Assembly: GCA_964487155.1 (NCBI GenBank)
Contig: CAZAQB010000084.1
Location: 1 to 14,627, forward strand
Direction: 5' to 3'
DNA from: CAZAQB01 sp964487155
GTDB taxonomy: Bacteria > Pseudomonadota > Gammaproteobacteria > Nitrococcales > Nitrococcaceae
Length of the DNA stretch: 14,627 nucleotides
The stretch's first letter is position 1; every line of letters starts with the position of its first letter. This document shows positions 8,401 to 14,627 of this stretch, piece after piece. The notes below the pieces were generated by a model, which was given only the letters and a program-made list of their open reading frames with translations, searched no databases and was not told the origin of the DNA. Both the position numbers and the translations under genes were made by a program.

Positions 8401-9183
8401 GTGTACACGCCTTATGTCCGCCAGACCCTGGTCGCGCTGCGCACTCTTGCCTGGAAGGAGACCCATCGCTACCTGCGGATCTGGATCCAGACCCTGCTGC
8501 CCCCGGCCATCACCATGTCACTGTACTTCGTGATCTTCGGGAACCTGATCGGGCCACGCATCGGGGAGATGGGAGGGCACCGGTTCATCGAGTTCATCGT
8601 GCCCGGCATCATCATGATGGCGGTGATCACCAATGCCTACACCAACGTCGTGTCGTCGTTCTTCGGCGCCAAGTTCCAGCGCCATATCGAGGAAATCCTG
8701 GTCTCGCCCACGCCCAATGCGGTGATCCTGATCGGCTACCTGGCCGGAGGGGTGGGGCGGGGTCTGCTCATCGGGCTGATCGTCACGCTGATCTCGCTCG
8801 CCTTCACCGACCTGTCGCTGCATAGCGTTCCGGTGACCATCTCGGTGGTGCTGCTGACGGCAATCCTGTTTTCCATGGGTGGCTTCATAAACGGCGTGTT
8901 CGCCCGAAAATTCGACGACATCGCCATCGTGCCGACCTTCGTGCTGACGCCACTGACCTACCTGGGCGGGGTGTTCTACAGTATCGATCTGCTGCCCCCG
9001 CTCTGGCGCACCCTGTCCCTGGCGAACCCCATCCTCTACATGGTCAACGCCTTCCGCTTCGGCATCCTGGGCGAATCCGACATCCCGATCCTCTACGCTT
9101 ACCTGATCATCGGCGCCTTCATTGTGCTGCTGGGCGGCTTCAGCCTCTGGCTGCTGCAGCGGGGCGTCGGGCTGCGCGGTTGA
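8401..9183 (+). CDS. yadH: YadH-type ABC-2 transporter permease (GTG start)
   Basis: The 260-residue inner-membrane permease has the ABC-2 membrane fold with about six hydrophobic helices: ITMSLYFVIFGNLI near residues 38-51, VPGIIMMAVITNAYTNV, GLLIGLIVTLISLAF, ISVVLLTAILFSMGGFINGVFA, the conserved PTFVLTPLTYLGGVFYSI region, and a last helix near IIGAFIVLLGGFSLWLLQRG. It shares FFGAKFQRHIEE and FDDIAIVPTFVLTPLTYLGGVFY with E. coli YadH. The GTG at 8401 is chosen because AGGAG stands 5 bases upstream and the protein then has the family length (256 in E. coli). It lies 31 bp after yadG in one operon. Two copies are expected to join two YadG subunits. The exported substrate is unknown. Confidence 0.95.
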   Translation: MYTPYVRQTLVALRTLAWKETHRYLRIWIQTLLPPAITMSLYFVIFGNLIGPRIGEMGGHRFIEFIVPGIIMMAVITNAYTNVVSSFFGAKFQRHIEEILVSPTPNAVILIGYLAGGVGRGLLIGLIVTLISLAFTDLSLHSVPVTISVVLLTAILFSMGGFINGVFARKFDDIAIVPTFVLTPLTYLGGVFYSIDLLPPLWRTLSLANPILYMVNAFRFGILGESDIPILYAYLIIGAFIVLLGGFSLWLLQRGVGLRG

Positions 9184-9248
9184 ACCCGCCCCGCGCCGCC
9201 CCGAGATCAGCTCGATACCAGCCACTCGCCAGAGCATCACGGAGCATC

Positions 9249-10583
9249 ATGGAACCCACCCGTAGCCCTCTGCTGATTGACCTGTACGAACTCACCATGC
9301 TGCAGACCTATTTCGAGCATGGGATGACCGGCGAGGCCGTGTTCGAGTTCTTCGTCCGGGATGCTCCGGCCAAGCGGCCCTACTACGTGGCGGCGGGCCT
9401 GGCCCAGCTTCTGGAGTGGCTGCAGAACATGCGCTTCTCCGCCGAGGAGCTGGACTGGGTGCGCGACTGCGGCCACTTCAGTGCCGAGTTCGCCGACCGG
9501 CTGGAAGGGCTTCGCTTCACCGGCGACGTGCACGCCATGCCCGAGGGAACGGTGTTCTTCGCCCAGGAACCCCTGGTGCGGGTGCGGGCACCGCTGCCCG
9601 AGGCGCAGCTCATCGAGAGCCGGCTGATGAACATCGTGCACTTCCAGAGTCTCATTGCCACCAAGGCGGCCCGTTGCGTTCAGGCGGCCGACGGCCGGGC
9701 GGTCGTGGACTTCGGCCTGCGCCGGGCGCACGGCGCGGAGGCGGGCCTGTGGGCGGCCCGCGCGGCCTACATCGCCGGTTTCGCCGCCAGTGCCACCTGC
9801 CTCGCCAATGCGCTCTATGGGGTTCCGGTCACCGGCACCATGGCCCATTCCTTCGTGCTCGCGCACGATGACGAGCGCGCCGCGTTCCGGCGCTTCGCCC
9901 ACAGCCACCCGGACAACGTCGTCCTGCTGATCGACACCTACGACACCGAGGCGGCGGCGCGCGAGGTGGTGGAGCTGGCCCGGGAGCTGGAGGCCGACGG
10001 CATCGGGGTCAAGGCGGTGCGGCTGGACAGCGGCGACCTGGGACGCCACGCAACTCTGGTTCGGCAGATCCTGGACCAGGGCGGGCAGCAGGACGTCCGC
10101 ATCCTCGCCAGCGGCGGCCTGGACGAGTTCGGCATCCGGGAACTGGTCGAGGGCGGCGCGCCCATCGACGGTTTCGGCGTCGGCTCCAAGGTGGATACCT
10201 CGGCCGACCTGCCCTTCCTGGACTCCGCCTACAAGCTCCACGCGTACGCAGGCGAACCCCGGCGCAAGCGCTCCGAGGGCAAGGAGGATCTGCCCGGGTC
10301 GAAGCAGGTATACCGCAGCTGGGATGGGCAGGGGCGGCTGTCCCGGGATGTGATCGGCCTGGATGGCGAAGACTGCGAGGGCCAGCCGCTACTGCGCCAG
10401 GTGATGGCGGGCGGGGCGCCGCTGGCCGCGCCGGAGCCCCTCGACGTGCTGCGCGAGCGCTGCGCCGAGTCCCTGGCCAGCCTGCCCGAGCGCTGGCGCG
10501 ATCTGGATGGCGCCGAGAGTACTCCGGCCGTGCTCTCCGATGGCTTGCAGGAACTGCGCCGGCGCATGGACGAGACCGACTGA
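9249..10583 (+). CDS. pncB: Nicotinate phosphoribosyltransferase
   Basis: This 444-residue enzyme makes nicotinate mononucleotide from nicotinate and PRPP with ATP, the entry step of NAD salvage, in the cytoplasm. Family marks are LLIDLYELTM at the N-terminus, the RRAHG motif, GTMAHSFV around H200 (which by family position is the candidate phosphorylated histidine), RLDSGDL (258-264) lining the phosphoribosyl site, ASGGLDE, and GFGVGSKV with DSAYKL after it. It belongs to the longer bacterial/archaeal-type group rather than the short E. coli PncB type, so the symbol is by function. The ATG at 9249 has GGAG 4 bases upstream and begins with homologous sequence. The 65-bp gap after yadH shows no terminator, so it may be read from the same transcript, although no functional link is known. 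Confidence 0.93.
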   Translation: MEPTRSPLLIDLYELTMLQTYFEHGMTGEAVFEFFVRDAPAKRPYYVAAGLAQLLEWLQNMRFSAEELDWVRDCGHFSAEFADRLEGLRFTGDVHAMPEGTVFFAQEPLVRVRAPLPEAQLIESRLMNIVHFQSLIATKAARCVQAADGRAVVDFGLRRAHGAEAGLWAARAAYIAGFAASATCLANALYGVPVTGTMAHSFVLAHDDERAAFRRFAHSHPDNVVLLIDTYDTEAAAREVVELARELEADGIGVKAVRLDSGDLGRHATLVRQILDQGGQQDVRILASGGLDEFGIRELVEGGAPIDGFGVGSKVDTSADLPFLDSAYKLHAYAGEPRRKRSEGKEDLPGSKQVYRSWDGQGRLSRDVIGLDGEDCEGQPLLRQVMAGGAPLAAPEPLDVLRERCAESLASLPERWRDLDGAESTPAVLSDGLQELRRRMDETD

Positions 10584-10622
10584 AGCTCCCGCCCATAGTC
10601 CTCAACGCCGGGCCGTGTGTCA

Positions 10623-10650
10623 CCGCCCCCCGCGACCAGCCGGGGGGCGG
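10623..10650. terminator. GC-rich hairpin between convergent pncB and hns-like genes
   Basis: CCGCCCCCCG (10623-10632) and CGGGGGGCGG (10641-10650) form a perfect 10-bp stem with an 8-nt loop. It sits 40 bp after the pncB stop and 13 bp beyond the stop of the minus-strand H-NS-family gene, a good place for a shared terminator. On the plus strand only GTTG follows and no T-run exists on either side, so termination efficiency is uncertain. Confidence 0.55.
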
Positions 10651-10663
10651 GTTGCAGCGGCGG

Positions 10664-10981
10664 TCAGGCGACGCGCAGCTTCTCCAGGGGACGGCCGGCG
10701 TGCTCCCACTCCTTCACCCACACTGGCTTGCGGCCCCGGCCGGACCACACCTTACCTGGATCCTCGGGATGCCGGAAACGCACCGTGGAGGGCTTGGCCG
10801 CCGCTTTTTTGGGGGCGGCTGCGGCCACCAGTTCATTCAGGGAGAAACCGTACTTTTCCGCCACGCTCATCAGCTCCCTCTGGGCGAGCCTGGCATCCTC
10901 GCGGCGGCGGCCCGTGAGCTCCGCATCAATGTCGGATTTCAGCTGGCGTAGTTCTTCTGAGCTGTACTTCGATAGATCCAT
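10664..10981 (-). CDS. H-NS family nucleoid-associated protein
   Basis: This is a 105-residue H-NS-like protein. Residues 1 to about 50 (LSKYSSEELRQLKSDIDAEL onward) form the charged helical oligomerisation region, and an Ala/Lys/Pro-rich linker follows near 56-65. The C-terminal DNA-binding domain FRHPEDPGKVWSGRGRKPVWVKEW ends near residue 92; its WSGRGRKP loop (79-86) is the part that enters the minor groove in this family. Such proteins bind AT-rich DNA and silence or organise it. The ATG at 10981 is chosen because AAGG stands 7 bases upstream and homology starts there; a longer frame to 11086 is not supported. The gene stands alone, facing pncB, behind a 531-bp non-coding region. Which H-NS subgroup it belongs to cannot be settled by eye. 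Confidence 0.9.
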   Translation of the reverse strand: MDLSKYSSEELRQLKSDIDAELTGRRREDARLAQRELMSVAEKYGFSLNELVAAAAPKKAAAKPSTVRFRHPEDPGKVWSGRGRKPVWVKEWEHAGRPLEKLRVA

Positions 10982-11512
10982 TGGCAGACCTTCTTTGTTT
11001 CGGGCTGGGACCAAGGCCAGGGATGCCCCGCAGCGGTGAGGCGATTCGCCGCCAGTTGGATCCTGCATCCCGGGCCGCTCCGGCAACGTAGCAACGGGAT
11101 TAACGCACCATCCATGAGACTGTTTACGCTGCCTTTGGCTACTTTAATTCAGCGACCCAGCGAATGCCAGACGGGCCATTGAAAAGAACTTCGGCGGGTT
11201 CGGCGGCGATGCCACGCTATCCCCGGCACGCCGCGGCATGTGGAACGCGCCATCGACAATGGCCCCGCGAAGGTCTTCGGGCCATTGCACGAAACTTCCG
11301 GCAGGCATTCACGGGGCATGTCAGGTTTTCGGGGGGTGCCGGTTTCCGGTGTCACCGGGCCCCATGCCCGGAGAACGACCCGGACAGGCAATTCGCGATT
11401 CGGGGGTGGTTTCGCAAAGCATCCCATGACTTGGCCCGGGGATTGTTTTCTGCGCCGTCAGCAGGCCTGAGGGCTGCTGAAAGACCCGCCGCCGAGTTCC
11501 GGGACCGGGGGC
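10982..11512. other. 531-bp region without a convincing gene; rich in inverted repeats
   Basis: No frame here looks like a real protein; the open ones are Arg/Pro-rich and continue as shadows of neighbours. A stretch with more A+T at about 11097-11155 includes TTTAAT (11148-11153, plus strand) and probably holds the promoter of the H-NS-family gene. Further right, GGGCCATTG occurs at 11173-11181 and 11279-11287, with an inverted copy CAATGGCCC at 11257-11265 that can pair with the second. Short palindromes follow at 11346-11358 (CCGGTG-T-CACCGG) and 11355-11371 (CCGGGC / GCCCGG). The structure could be a non-coding RNA, operator DNA or decayed sequence. Confidence 0.5.
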
Positions 11513-12214
11513 TTACGGCAGCGCGCCGGCCACCTCCAGCAGCTCCGCGACCGCCTGCGCCAGCTGCCGGTAGCCCTCGGCGTTGGGGTGCACCGGGTCC
11601 GACTTCAGCCGGTCGTCGCCCAGGATGTCCTCCAGGGCCTCATTCTCCAGGGGAATGTCCATGCTCTCGGCCACCTCGCCGTAGAACTCGGCGGTGGCGC
11701 GCAGCAGCAGGCTGCGCCGCGGGACGCCGATCAGCACCACCTGGGCGCCCGCGGCGCGGGCCATCCCCACCATGGCTTCCAGGTTGCGGCGGGCGGCCGA
11801 CAGGTCCATGCCCCGCAGGATGTCGTTGCCGCCGTGGCAGAGCAGCACCAGGGCCGGGCGCACGTCCTCCAGCACCGAGGGCAGGCGCCGGGCGCCTTCG
11901 GCGCTGGTCTCCCCCGGCACGCCAGCGTTAACCACCGGCCGGTCGATGAGCCGGGCCAGCCGGGCGGGGTAGCTCTGCCGGGGGGCAGCGCCGGTGCCGC
12001 GGGTGAGGCTGTCGCCGAAGGCCAGGACGGTGTCGCCGGCCGCCAGCCGGTCCAGGGCCGGCGGGCGGTCGCAGCCACCGGCCAGCAGCGCCGCCAGCAG
12101 GCCGGCGCCCGCCAGCCACGGCCGCGGCCTCGGGAAGGCCGAGCGGGCCGCGCCGGCCCGCCCCAAGCGCGGGCCTGGGGGCACGGGGGATTCTGGGTCT
12201 GGGACGGATGGCAT
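11513..12214 (-). CDS. SGNH/GDSL-family esterase, putative lipoprotein (TesA-like)
   Basis: The SGNH hydrolase blocks are all present. Block I is AFGDSLTRGTG with nucleophile S69, block II has G101 in NAGVPGETS, block III has N130 in GGND, and block V has D206 and H209 in DPVHPN. The layout resembles E. coli TesA (thioesterase I/arylesterase), so it probably hydrolyses esters or thioesters in the periplasm or at a membrane. Residues 33-48 (WLAGAGLLAALLAGGC) form a signal core with a lipobox-like end, predicting lipidation at C48. From the ATG at 12214 the pre-sequence is unusually long (47 residues, Pro/Arg-rich) and has no good Shine-Dalgarno. A TTG at 12166 would give a normal-length signal but has no better site. 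A promoter lies just upstream. Confidence 0.87.
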   Translation of the reverse strand: MPSVPDPESPVPPGPRLGRAGAARSAFPRPRPWLAGAGLLAALLAGGCDRPPALDRLAAGDTVLAFGDSLTRGTGAAPRQSYPARLARLIDRPVVNAGVPGETSAEGARRLPSVLEDVRPALVLLCHGGNDILRGMDLSAARRNLEAMVGMARAAGAQVVLIGVPRRSLLLRATAEFYGEVAESMDIPLENEALEDILGDDRLKSDPVHPNAEGYRQLAQAVAELLEVAGALP

Positions 12215-12247
12215 CGGCAGCAGGCCCGGCGTGGGATGCGGGCCGCC

Positions 12248-12275
12248 ATTGTAGCGGCCCCGGCCGGGCGGTCAC
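12248..12275 (-). promoter_or_regulatory. Candidate sigma-70 promoter of the SGNH esterase gene
   Basis: On the minus strand GTGACC (12275-12270, 4/6 to the -35 consensus) is followed after 16 bp by TACAAT (12253-12248, 5/6 to the -10 consensus). Transcription would start near 12241, 27 nt before the ATG at 12214. This implies the gene is expressed separately from the GMC oxidoreductase gene upstream of it. Confidence 0.5.
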
Positions 12276-12309
12276 CGGGAGGCGCAGCGGATCCTGCCGG
12301 GGCGGCGGT

Positions 12310-13929
12310 TCAGCGGCCCCGGCGGTCGGTGCGGATCATCTCGGCGCCCCGCTCCGCGATCATGATGGTGGGGGAACTGGTGTTGCCGGAGGTGATGGTG
12401 GGCATGACCGAGGCGTCCACCACCCGCAGGCCCTCCACGCCCCGCAGCCGCAGCCGGCTGTCCACCACCGCCTGGGGGTCGTCGGCGCGGCCCATGCGGC
12501 AGGTGCCCACCGGGTGGAAGATGGTGGTGCCGATATCCCCGGCTGCCCGGGCCAGGTCCTCGTCGCTCTCGTACCGGGGCCCCGGCAGGTGCTCGGCCGG
12601 CTGGTAGGGGGCCAGGGTGGGCTGGCTGGCGATGCGCCGGGTCAGGCGCAGGGAGGCGGCGGCCACTCGGCGGTCCTCGTCATGGCTGAGGTAGCACGGG
12701 GCGATGGCCGGCTCCGCCCCGGGATCGGTGCCCCGGATCCGAATCCGGCCCCGCGATCTGGGCCGCAGGTTGCAGACGCTGGCGGTGAAGGCCGGGAACC
12801 GGTGCAGGGGGTCGCCGAACTTGTCCAGGGACAGGGGCTGGACATGGTATTCGAGGTTCGGGGTGGGCTGTGATTCGTCCGAGGCGGCGAACATGCCCAG
12901 CTGGCTGGGCGCCATGGTCAGCGGCCCCCGGCGCCACAGGGCGTACTGCAGCGCCATCATGGCCTTGCCCCAGAGGCTGTTGTACTGCTGGTTGAGGGTC
13001 TTGATGCCCTGCACCTTGTAGACGGAGCGCAGCTGCAGGTGGTCCTGGAGGTTCTCACCCACCCCGGGCAGGTCATGCACCACCGGTATGCCCTGGTCGC
13101 TCAGGAATTCCCCCGGCCCGATGCCGGAGCGCTGCAGGATGGCGGTGGAGCCGATGGAGCCGGTGGCCAGCAGCGTCTCGGCGCGGGCCCGGGCCACGCA
13201 GCGCTCGCCGTCCAGCAGGAATTCCAGGCCCCGGACGCTGCGGCCCTCCAGGGTCAGGCGGTCGGTGAGCGCGCCGGTGACCACCTCCAGGTTGGGCCGT
13301 TTCAGTGCCGGGCGCAGGAAGGCCTTGGCTGCGCTGACCCGCACCCCCCGGCGCTGGTTCACCTCGAAGCTGGCGGCGCCGGCGTTGTTGCCCCGGTTGA
13401 AGTCGTCGATCTGCTCGATGCCGGCCTCGGCGGCGGCCTCGCGTACCCGGTCCAGGATCTCCCAGCTCAGCCGCTGGCGTTCGACCCGCCACTCGCCGCC
13501 GCTGCCGTGGGCCTCGTCGGCGCCGCGCCAGTAGTCCTCACTGCGCTTGAACACCGGCAGCACACTGTCCCAGGCCCAGCCGGGGTCGCCGGTGAGCTCT
13601 GCCCACTCGTCGTAGTCCCGGGCCTGACCGCGCATGTAGACCATGGCGTTGATGGAGGTGGAACCCCCCAGTACCCGGCCGCGGGCGTAGAGGATGGAGC
13701 GGCCGTTCAACCCTGGCTCGGGCTCGGTCTTGTAGCACCAGTCGGTGCGCGGGTTGCCGATGCAGAACAGATAGCCCACCGGGATGTGGATCCAGATCCA
13801 GTTGTCCTTGCCGCCGGCCTCCAGCAGCAGCACCGAGACGTCCGGATCCGCCGACAGCCGGTTGGCCAGCACGCAGCCGGCCGCTCCGGCCCCGGCGATG
13901 ACGTAGTCGTACTCCCCCAGATCACGCAT
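12310..13929 (-). CDS. GMC-family FAD-dependent oxidoreductase (choline/alcohol dehydrogenase-like)
   Basis: The 539-residue flavoprotein has the GMC layout. The N-terminal FAD-binding motif is GAGAAG (13-18) with LLLEAGG near residue 34; GMC signature 1 is GRVLGGSTSINAMVYMRG (84-101), signature 2 is GSIGSTAILQRSGIGPG, and PGVGENLQDHL follows. The C-terminal catalytic pair is H472 (HPVGTCRMG) and N516 (TSGNTSSPTIM). Family members oxidise choline, aliphatic or aromatic alcohols. The overall pattern is that of bacterial choline dehydrogenase (BetA) and alcohol dehydrogenase (AlkJ) relatives, but the substrate cannot be told, and no betaine aldehyde dehydrogenase or betI lies beside it. The ATG at 13929 has GAGGAG upstream and begins the homologous sequence; the frame open to 14334 is not supported. 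No signal peptide is visible. Confidence 0.94.
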   Translation of the reverse strand: MRDLGEYDYVIAGAGAAGCVLANRLSADPDVSVLLLEAGGKDNWIWIHIPVGYLFCIGNPRTDWCYKTEPEPGLNGRSILYARGRVLGGSTSINAMVYMRGQARDYDEWAELTGDPGWAWDSVLPVFKRSEDYWRGADEAHGSGGEWRVERQRLSWEILDRVREAAAEAGIEQIDDFNRGNNAGAASFEVNQRRGVRVSAAKAFLRPALKRPNLEVVTGALTDRLTLEGRSVRGLEFLLDGERCVARARAETLLATGSIGSTAILQRSGIGPGEFLSDQGIPVVHDLPGVGENLQDHLQLRSVYKVQGIKTLNQQYNSLWGKAMMALQYALWRRGPLTMAPSQLGMFAASDESQPTPNLEYHVQPLSLDKFGDPLHRFPAFTASVCNLRPRSRGRIRIRGTDPGAEPAIAPCYLSHDEDRRVAAASLRLTRRIASQPTLAPYQPAEHLPGPRYESDEDLARAAGDIGTTIFHPVGTCRMGRADDPQAVVDSRLRLRGVEGLRVVDASVMPTITSGNTSSPTIMIAERGAEMIRTDRRGR

Positions 13930-13965
13930 GAGCACTCGCTCCTCGCCTTGTTTCGTCTGTCGCCG

Positions 13966-13971
13966 ATTAGA
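13966..13971 (-). promoter_or_regulatory. Candidate -10 element of the GMC oxidoreductase gene
   Basis: TCTAAT on the minus strand is a 5/6 match to the -10 consensus. At 17 bp spacing the -35 position holds TCGATT, only 3/6. Transcription would start near 13959, leaving a 30-nt leader that includes the GAGGAG binding site. Confidence 0.35.
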
Positions 13972-14138
13972 TGGGGTTGCACTGCGGGAATCGATTGAAT
14001 TGCCGAGCGGGCCCGGGCAGCGAGCGAGGGATTCAGAGCCGCCGCCGGCGGGCTGGGCATCGGCCATCGCCTGGGCCGGCCAAGCTCGGTCGAGCAGAAA
14101 CCGGGCTTCCTGGATCGTTGCTGGGGGGGCGCGGGGTG

Positions 14139-14182
14139 GCAGTCTCCCGGCGGCGGGGCTGGCGCCGCCGCCGGGAGACTGC
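14139..14182 (-). terminator. 18-bp hairpin directly after the small cysteine-rich gene
   Basis: Bases 14139-14156 and 14165-14182 are exact reverse complements with an 8-nt loop, and the stem begins one base after the TAA of the 14184-14405 gene. It lies upstream of the GMC gene on the same strand. No T-run follows, so it is a terminator-like or 3'-stabilising hairpin rather than a classical intrinsic terminator. Confidence 0.6.
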
Positions 14183-14183
14183 G

Positions 14184-14405
14184 TTACTGCGGGCGTCTCG
14201 CTCTGGCAGGTGCATCCGGGAGGCGCACTTCGAAGCCTCCGGCGGGTAGACAGCTGATCTCGTGTTCGTGGTCGCAACCGCAGCGCCAGCCGTGCCACAG
14301 GCCGTCTACGCGGACCTCGGTGGTGCGGCCGCAACTTGAGCAGGTGAAGGTTCTGACTCGGGGGCGCCGATGAAGGGCACAGCGTATTCCTTGGTCGGTT
14401 GTCAT
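14184..14405 (-). CDS. Small cysteine-rich (zinc-ribbon-like) protein, 73 aa
   Basis: I do not recognise a named family. The protein carries CSSC at residues 22-25 and a second cluster of C42, C44, H46, H48 and C52 within RCGCDHEHEISC, plus C9. The spacing of CxxC and CxC about 17 residues later suggests a zinc-ribbon or rubredoxin-like knuckle. Between them is a short strand-rich stretch (TTEVRVDGLWHGW), and the C-terminus is Pro/Arg-rich. No signal peptide or membrane segment is seen. The ATG at 14405 is preferred over longer frames because GGAGG stands 8 bases upstream, and the sequence before it looks non-coding. A hairpin follows the stop by one base, so it is probably a single-gene transcript. 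A DNA- or RNA-binding or metal-handling role is possible but unproven. Confidence 0.65.
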   Translation of the reverse strand: MTTDQGIRCALHRRPRVRTFTCSSCGRTTEVRVDGLWHGWRCGCDHEHEISCLPAGGFEVRLPDAPARARRPQ

Positions 14406-14421
14406 AGGGCTTCCCTCCGGG

Positions 14422-14437
14422 CCGGCGTTACCGCCGG
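14422..14437 (-). promoter_or_regulatory. Leader hairpin with GTAA tetraloop before the cysteine-rich gene
   Basis: On the minus strand CCGGCG, loop GTAA, CGCCGG forms a perfect 6-bp stem closed by a GNRA-type tetraloop. It ends just before the GGAGG ribosome binding site, so it could tune access to it. It is short and may be incidental. Confidence 0.4.
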
Positions 14438-14445
14438 GACCATCA

Positions 14446-14478
14446 ACCATATAAGCGTTTGCCAATGTCACAAAACGC
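14446..14478 (-). promoter_or_regulatory. Candidate promoter/operator region of the cysteine-rich gene
   Basis: An A+T-richer patch stands out in GC-rich DNA. On the minus strand it contains GCGTTT (14478-14473), 12 bases, then AAACGC (14460-14455), an interrupted palindrome typical of a dimeric repressor site. It is followed by TTATAT (14454-14449) as a possible -10. No well-spaced -35 is clear. The start point would be roughly 35-40 nt upstream of the ATG. Confidence 0.35.
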
Positions 14479-14627
14479 AACTGACGAGCGGTGCAGCAAT
14501 ACGCCGCGGTACGGCGAGTGCGGGCGGCGCCAGTGAGCGGCCGGGTCTGTGGCGGCGTTTCCTCAACTCCGACAGGACACTGGCCCGAAGATTTCATGAA
14601 TTTGCACCGATCTCGCGTGTCTCTTGG
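14479..14627. other. Right-end stretch with no supported feature
   Basis: About 150 bp to the window edge with no frame, hairpin or repeat I can defend. An ATG at 14596 on the plus strand opens a frame of ten codons running off the end, but it lacks a clear Shine-Dalgarno and is too short to judge. Confidence 0.5.

Noticed and set aside
11164..11931. A plus-strand 255-codon frame crossing the non-coding region into the esterase gene
   Set aside because: Very Arg/Pro-rich, no Shine-Dalgarno, and half of it is antisense to the SGNH esterase gene.
11588..12607. A plus-strand 339-codon frame opposite the esterase and GMC genes
   Set aside because: Antisense shadow across two real minus-strand genes.
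12310..13929. The GMC gene named betA (choline dehydrogenase)
   Set aside because: The family is clear but GMC enzymes differ widely in substrate, and no betB, betI or betT is next to it, so a specific symbol would be a guess.
14596..14627. A possible plus-strand gene start running off the window
   Set aside because: Only ten codons are visible and no clear Shine-Dalgarno precedes the ATG, so it cannot be supported.

Overview
This is a GC-rich window (by eye in the high 60s percent) of ordinary chromosomal character. It has long open frames, good Shine-Dalgarno sites and gammaproteobacterial housekeeping genes: carA-carB-greA, yhbY, yadG-yadH, a nicotinate phosphoribosyltransferase and an H-NS-family protein. 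CarA, CarB, YadG and YadH read like close homologues of the E. coli proteins. The GC content and accessory genes suggest a non-enteric gammaproteobacterium, perhaps of the Ectothiorhodospiraceae/Chromatiales type; that placement is inference. I see no rRNA, tRNA, CRISPR array, transposase, phage or plasmid gene.

Layout. 1-211: three GTAG-headed REP elements, two of them forming an inverted pair. 227-1740, minus: two coupled unrecognised genes, a two-helix membrane protein (1423-1740) and a 399-residue soluble protein (227-1426). 1739-2047, plus: yhbY, whose start codon shares the tetranucleotide CATG with that of the membrane-protein gene. 2048-2287: a convergent intergenic region made of degenerate 8-bp repeats in two inverted arms around a 12-bp hairpin. 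7262-2288, minus: the carA-carB-greA operon, with a near-consensus promoter, a leader of about 100 nt holding an intrinsic terminator, a TTG start for carA and a 4-bp carB/greA overlap. 7325-10583, plus: yadG-yadH (ABC-2 type exporter), then nicotinate phosphoribosyltransferase. 10664-10981, minus: an H-NS-family protein. 10982-11512: 531 bp without a convincing gene but rich in inverted repeats. 11513-12214, minus: an SGNH/GDSL lipoprotein esterase. 12310-13929, minus: a GMC flavoprotein oxidoreductase. 14184-14405, minus: a small cysteine-rich, zinc-ribbon-like protein, followed by an 18-bp hairpin.

How the genes work together. CarA and CarB form carbamoyl phosphate synthetase, which feeds pyrimidine and arginine synthesis; GreA rescues backtracked RNA polymerase and is made from the same transcript. 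YhbY acts in 50S subunit assembly. YadGH is a membrane exporter of unknown substrate. The phosphoribosyltransferase salvages nicotinate into NAD. The right-hand third is a set of separate genes with no obvious common pathway.

The most interesting signals are regulatory rather than a new protein system: the terminator in the carA leader, whose 3' arm can alternatively pair with the carA ribosome binding site; the yhbY divergent pair with candidate promoters inside each other's coding sequence; and the 8-bp repeat array between yhbY and greA.
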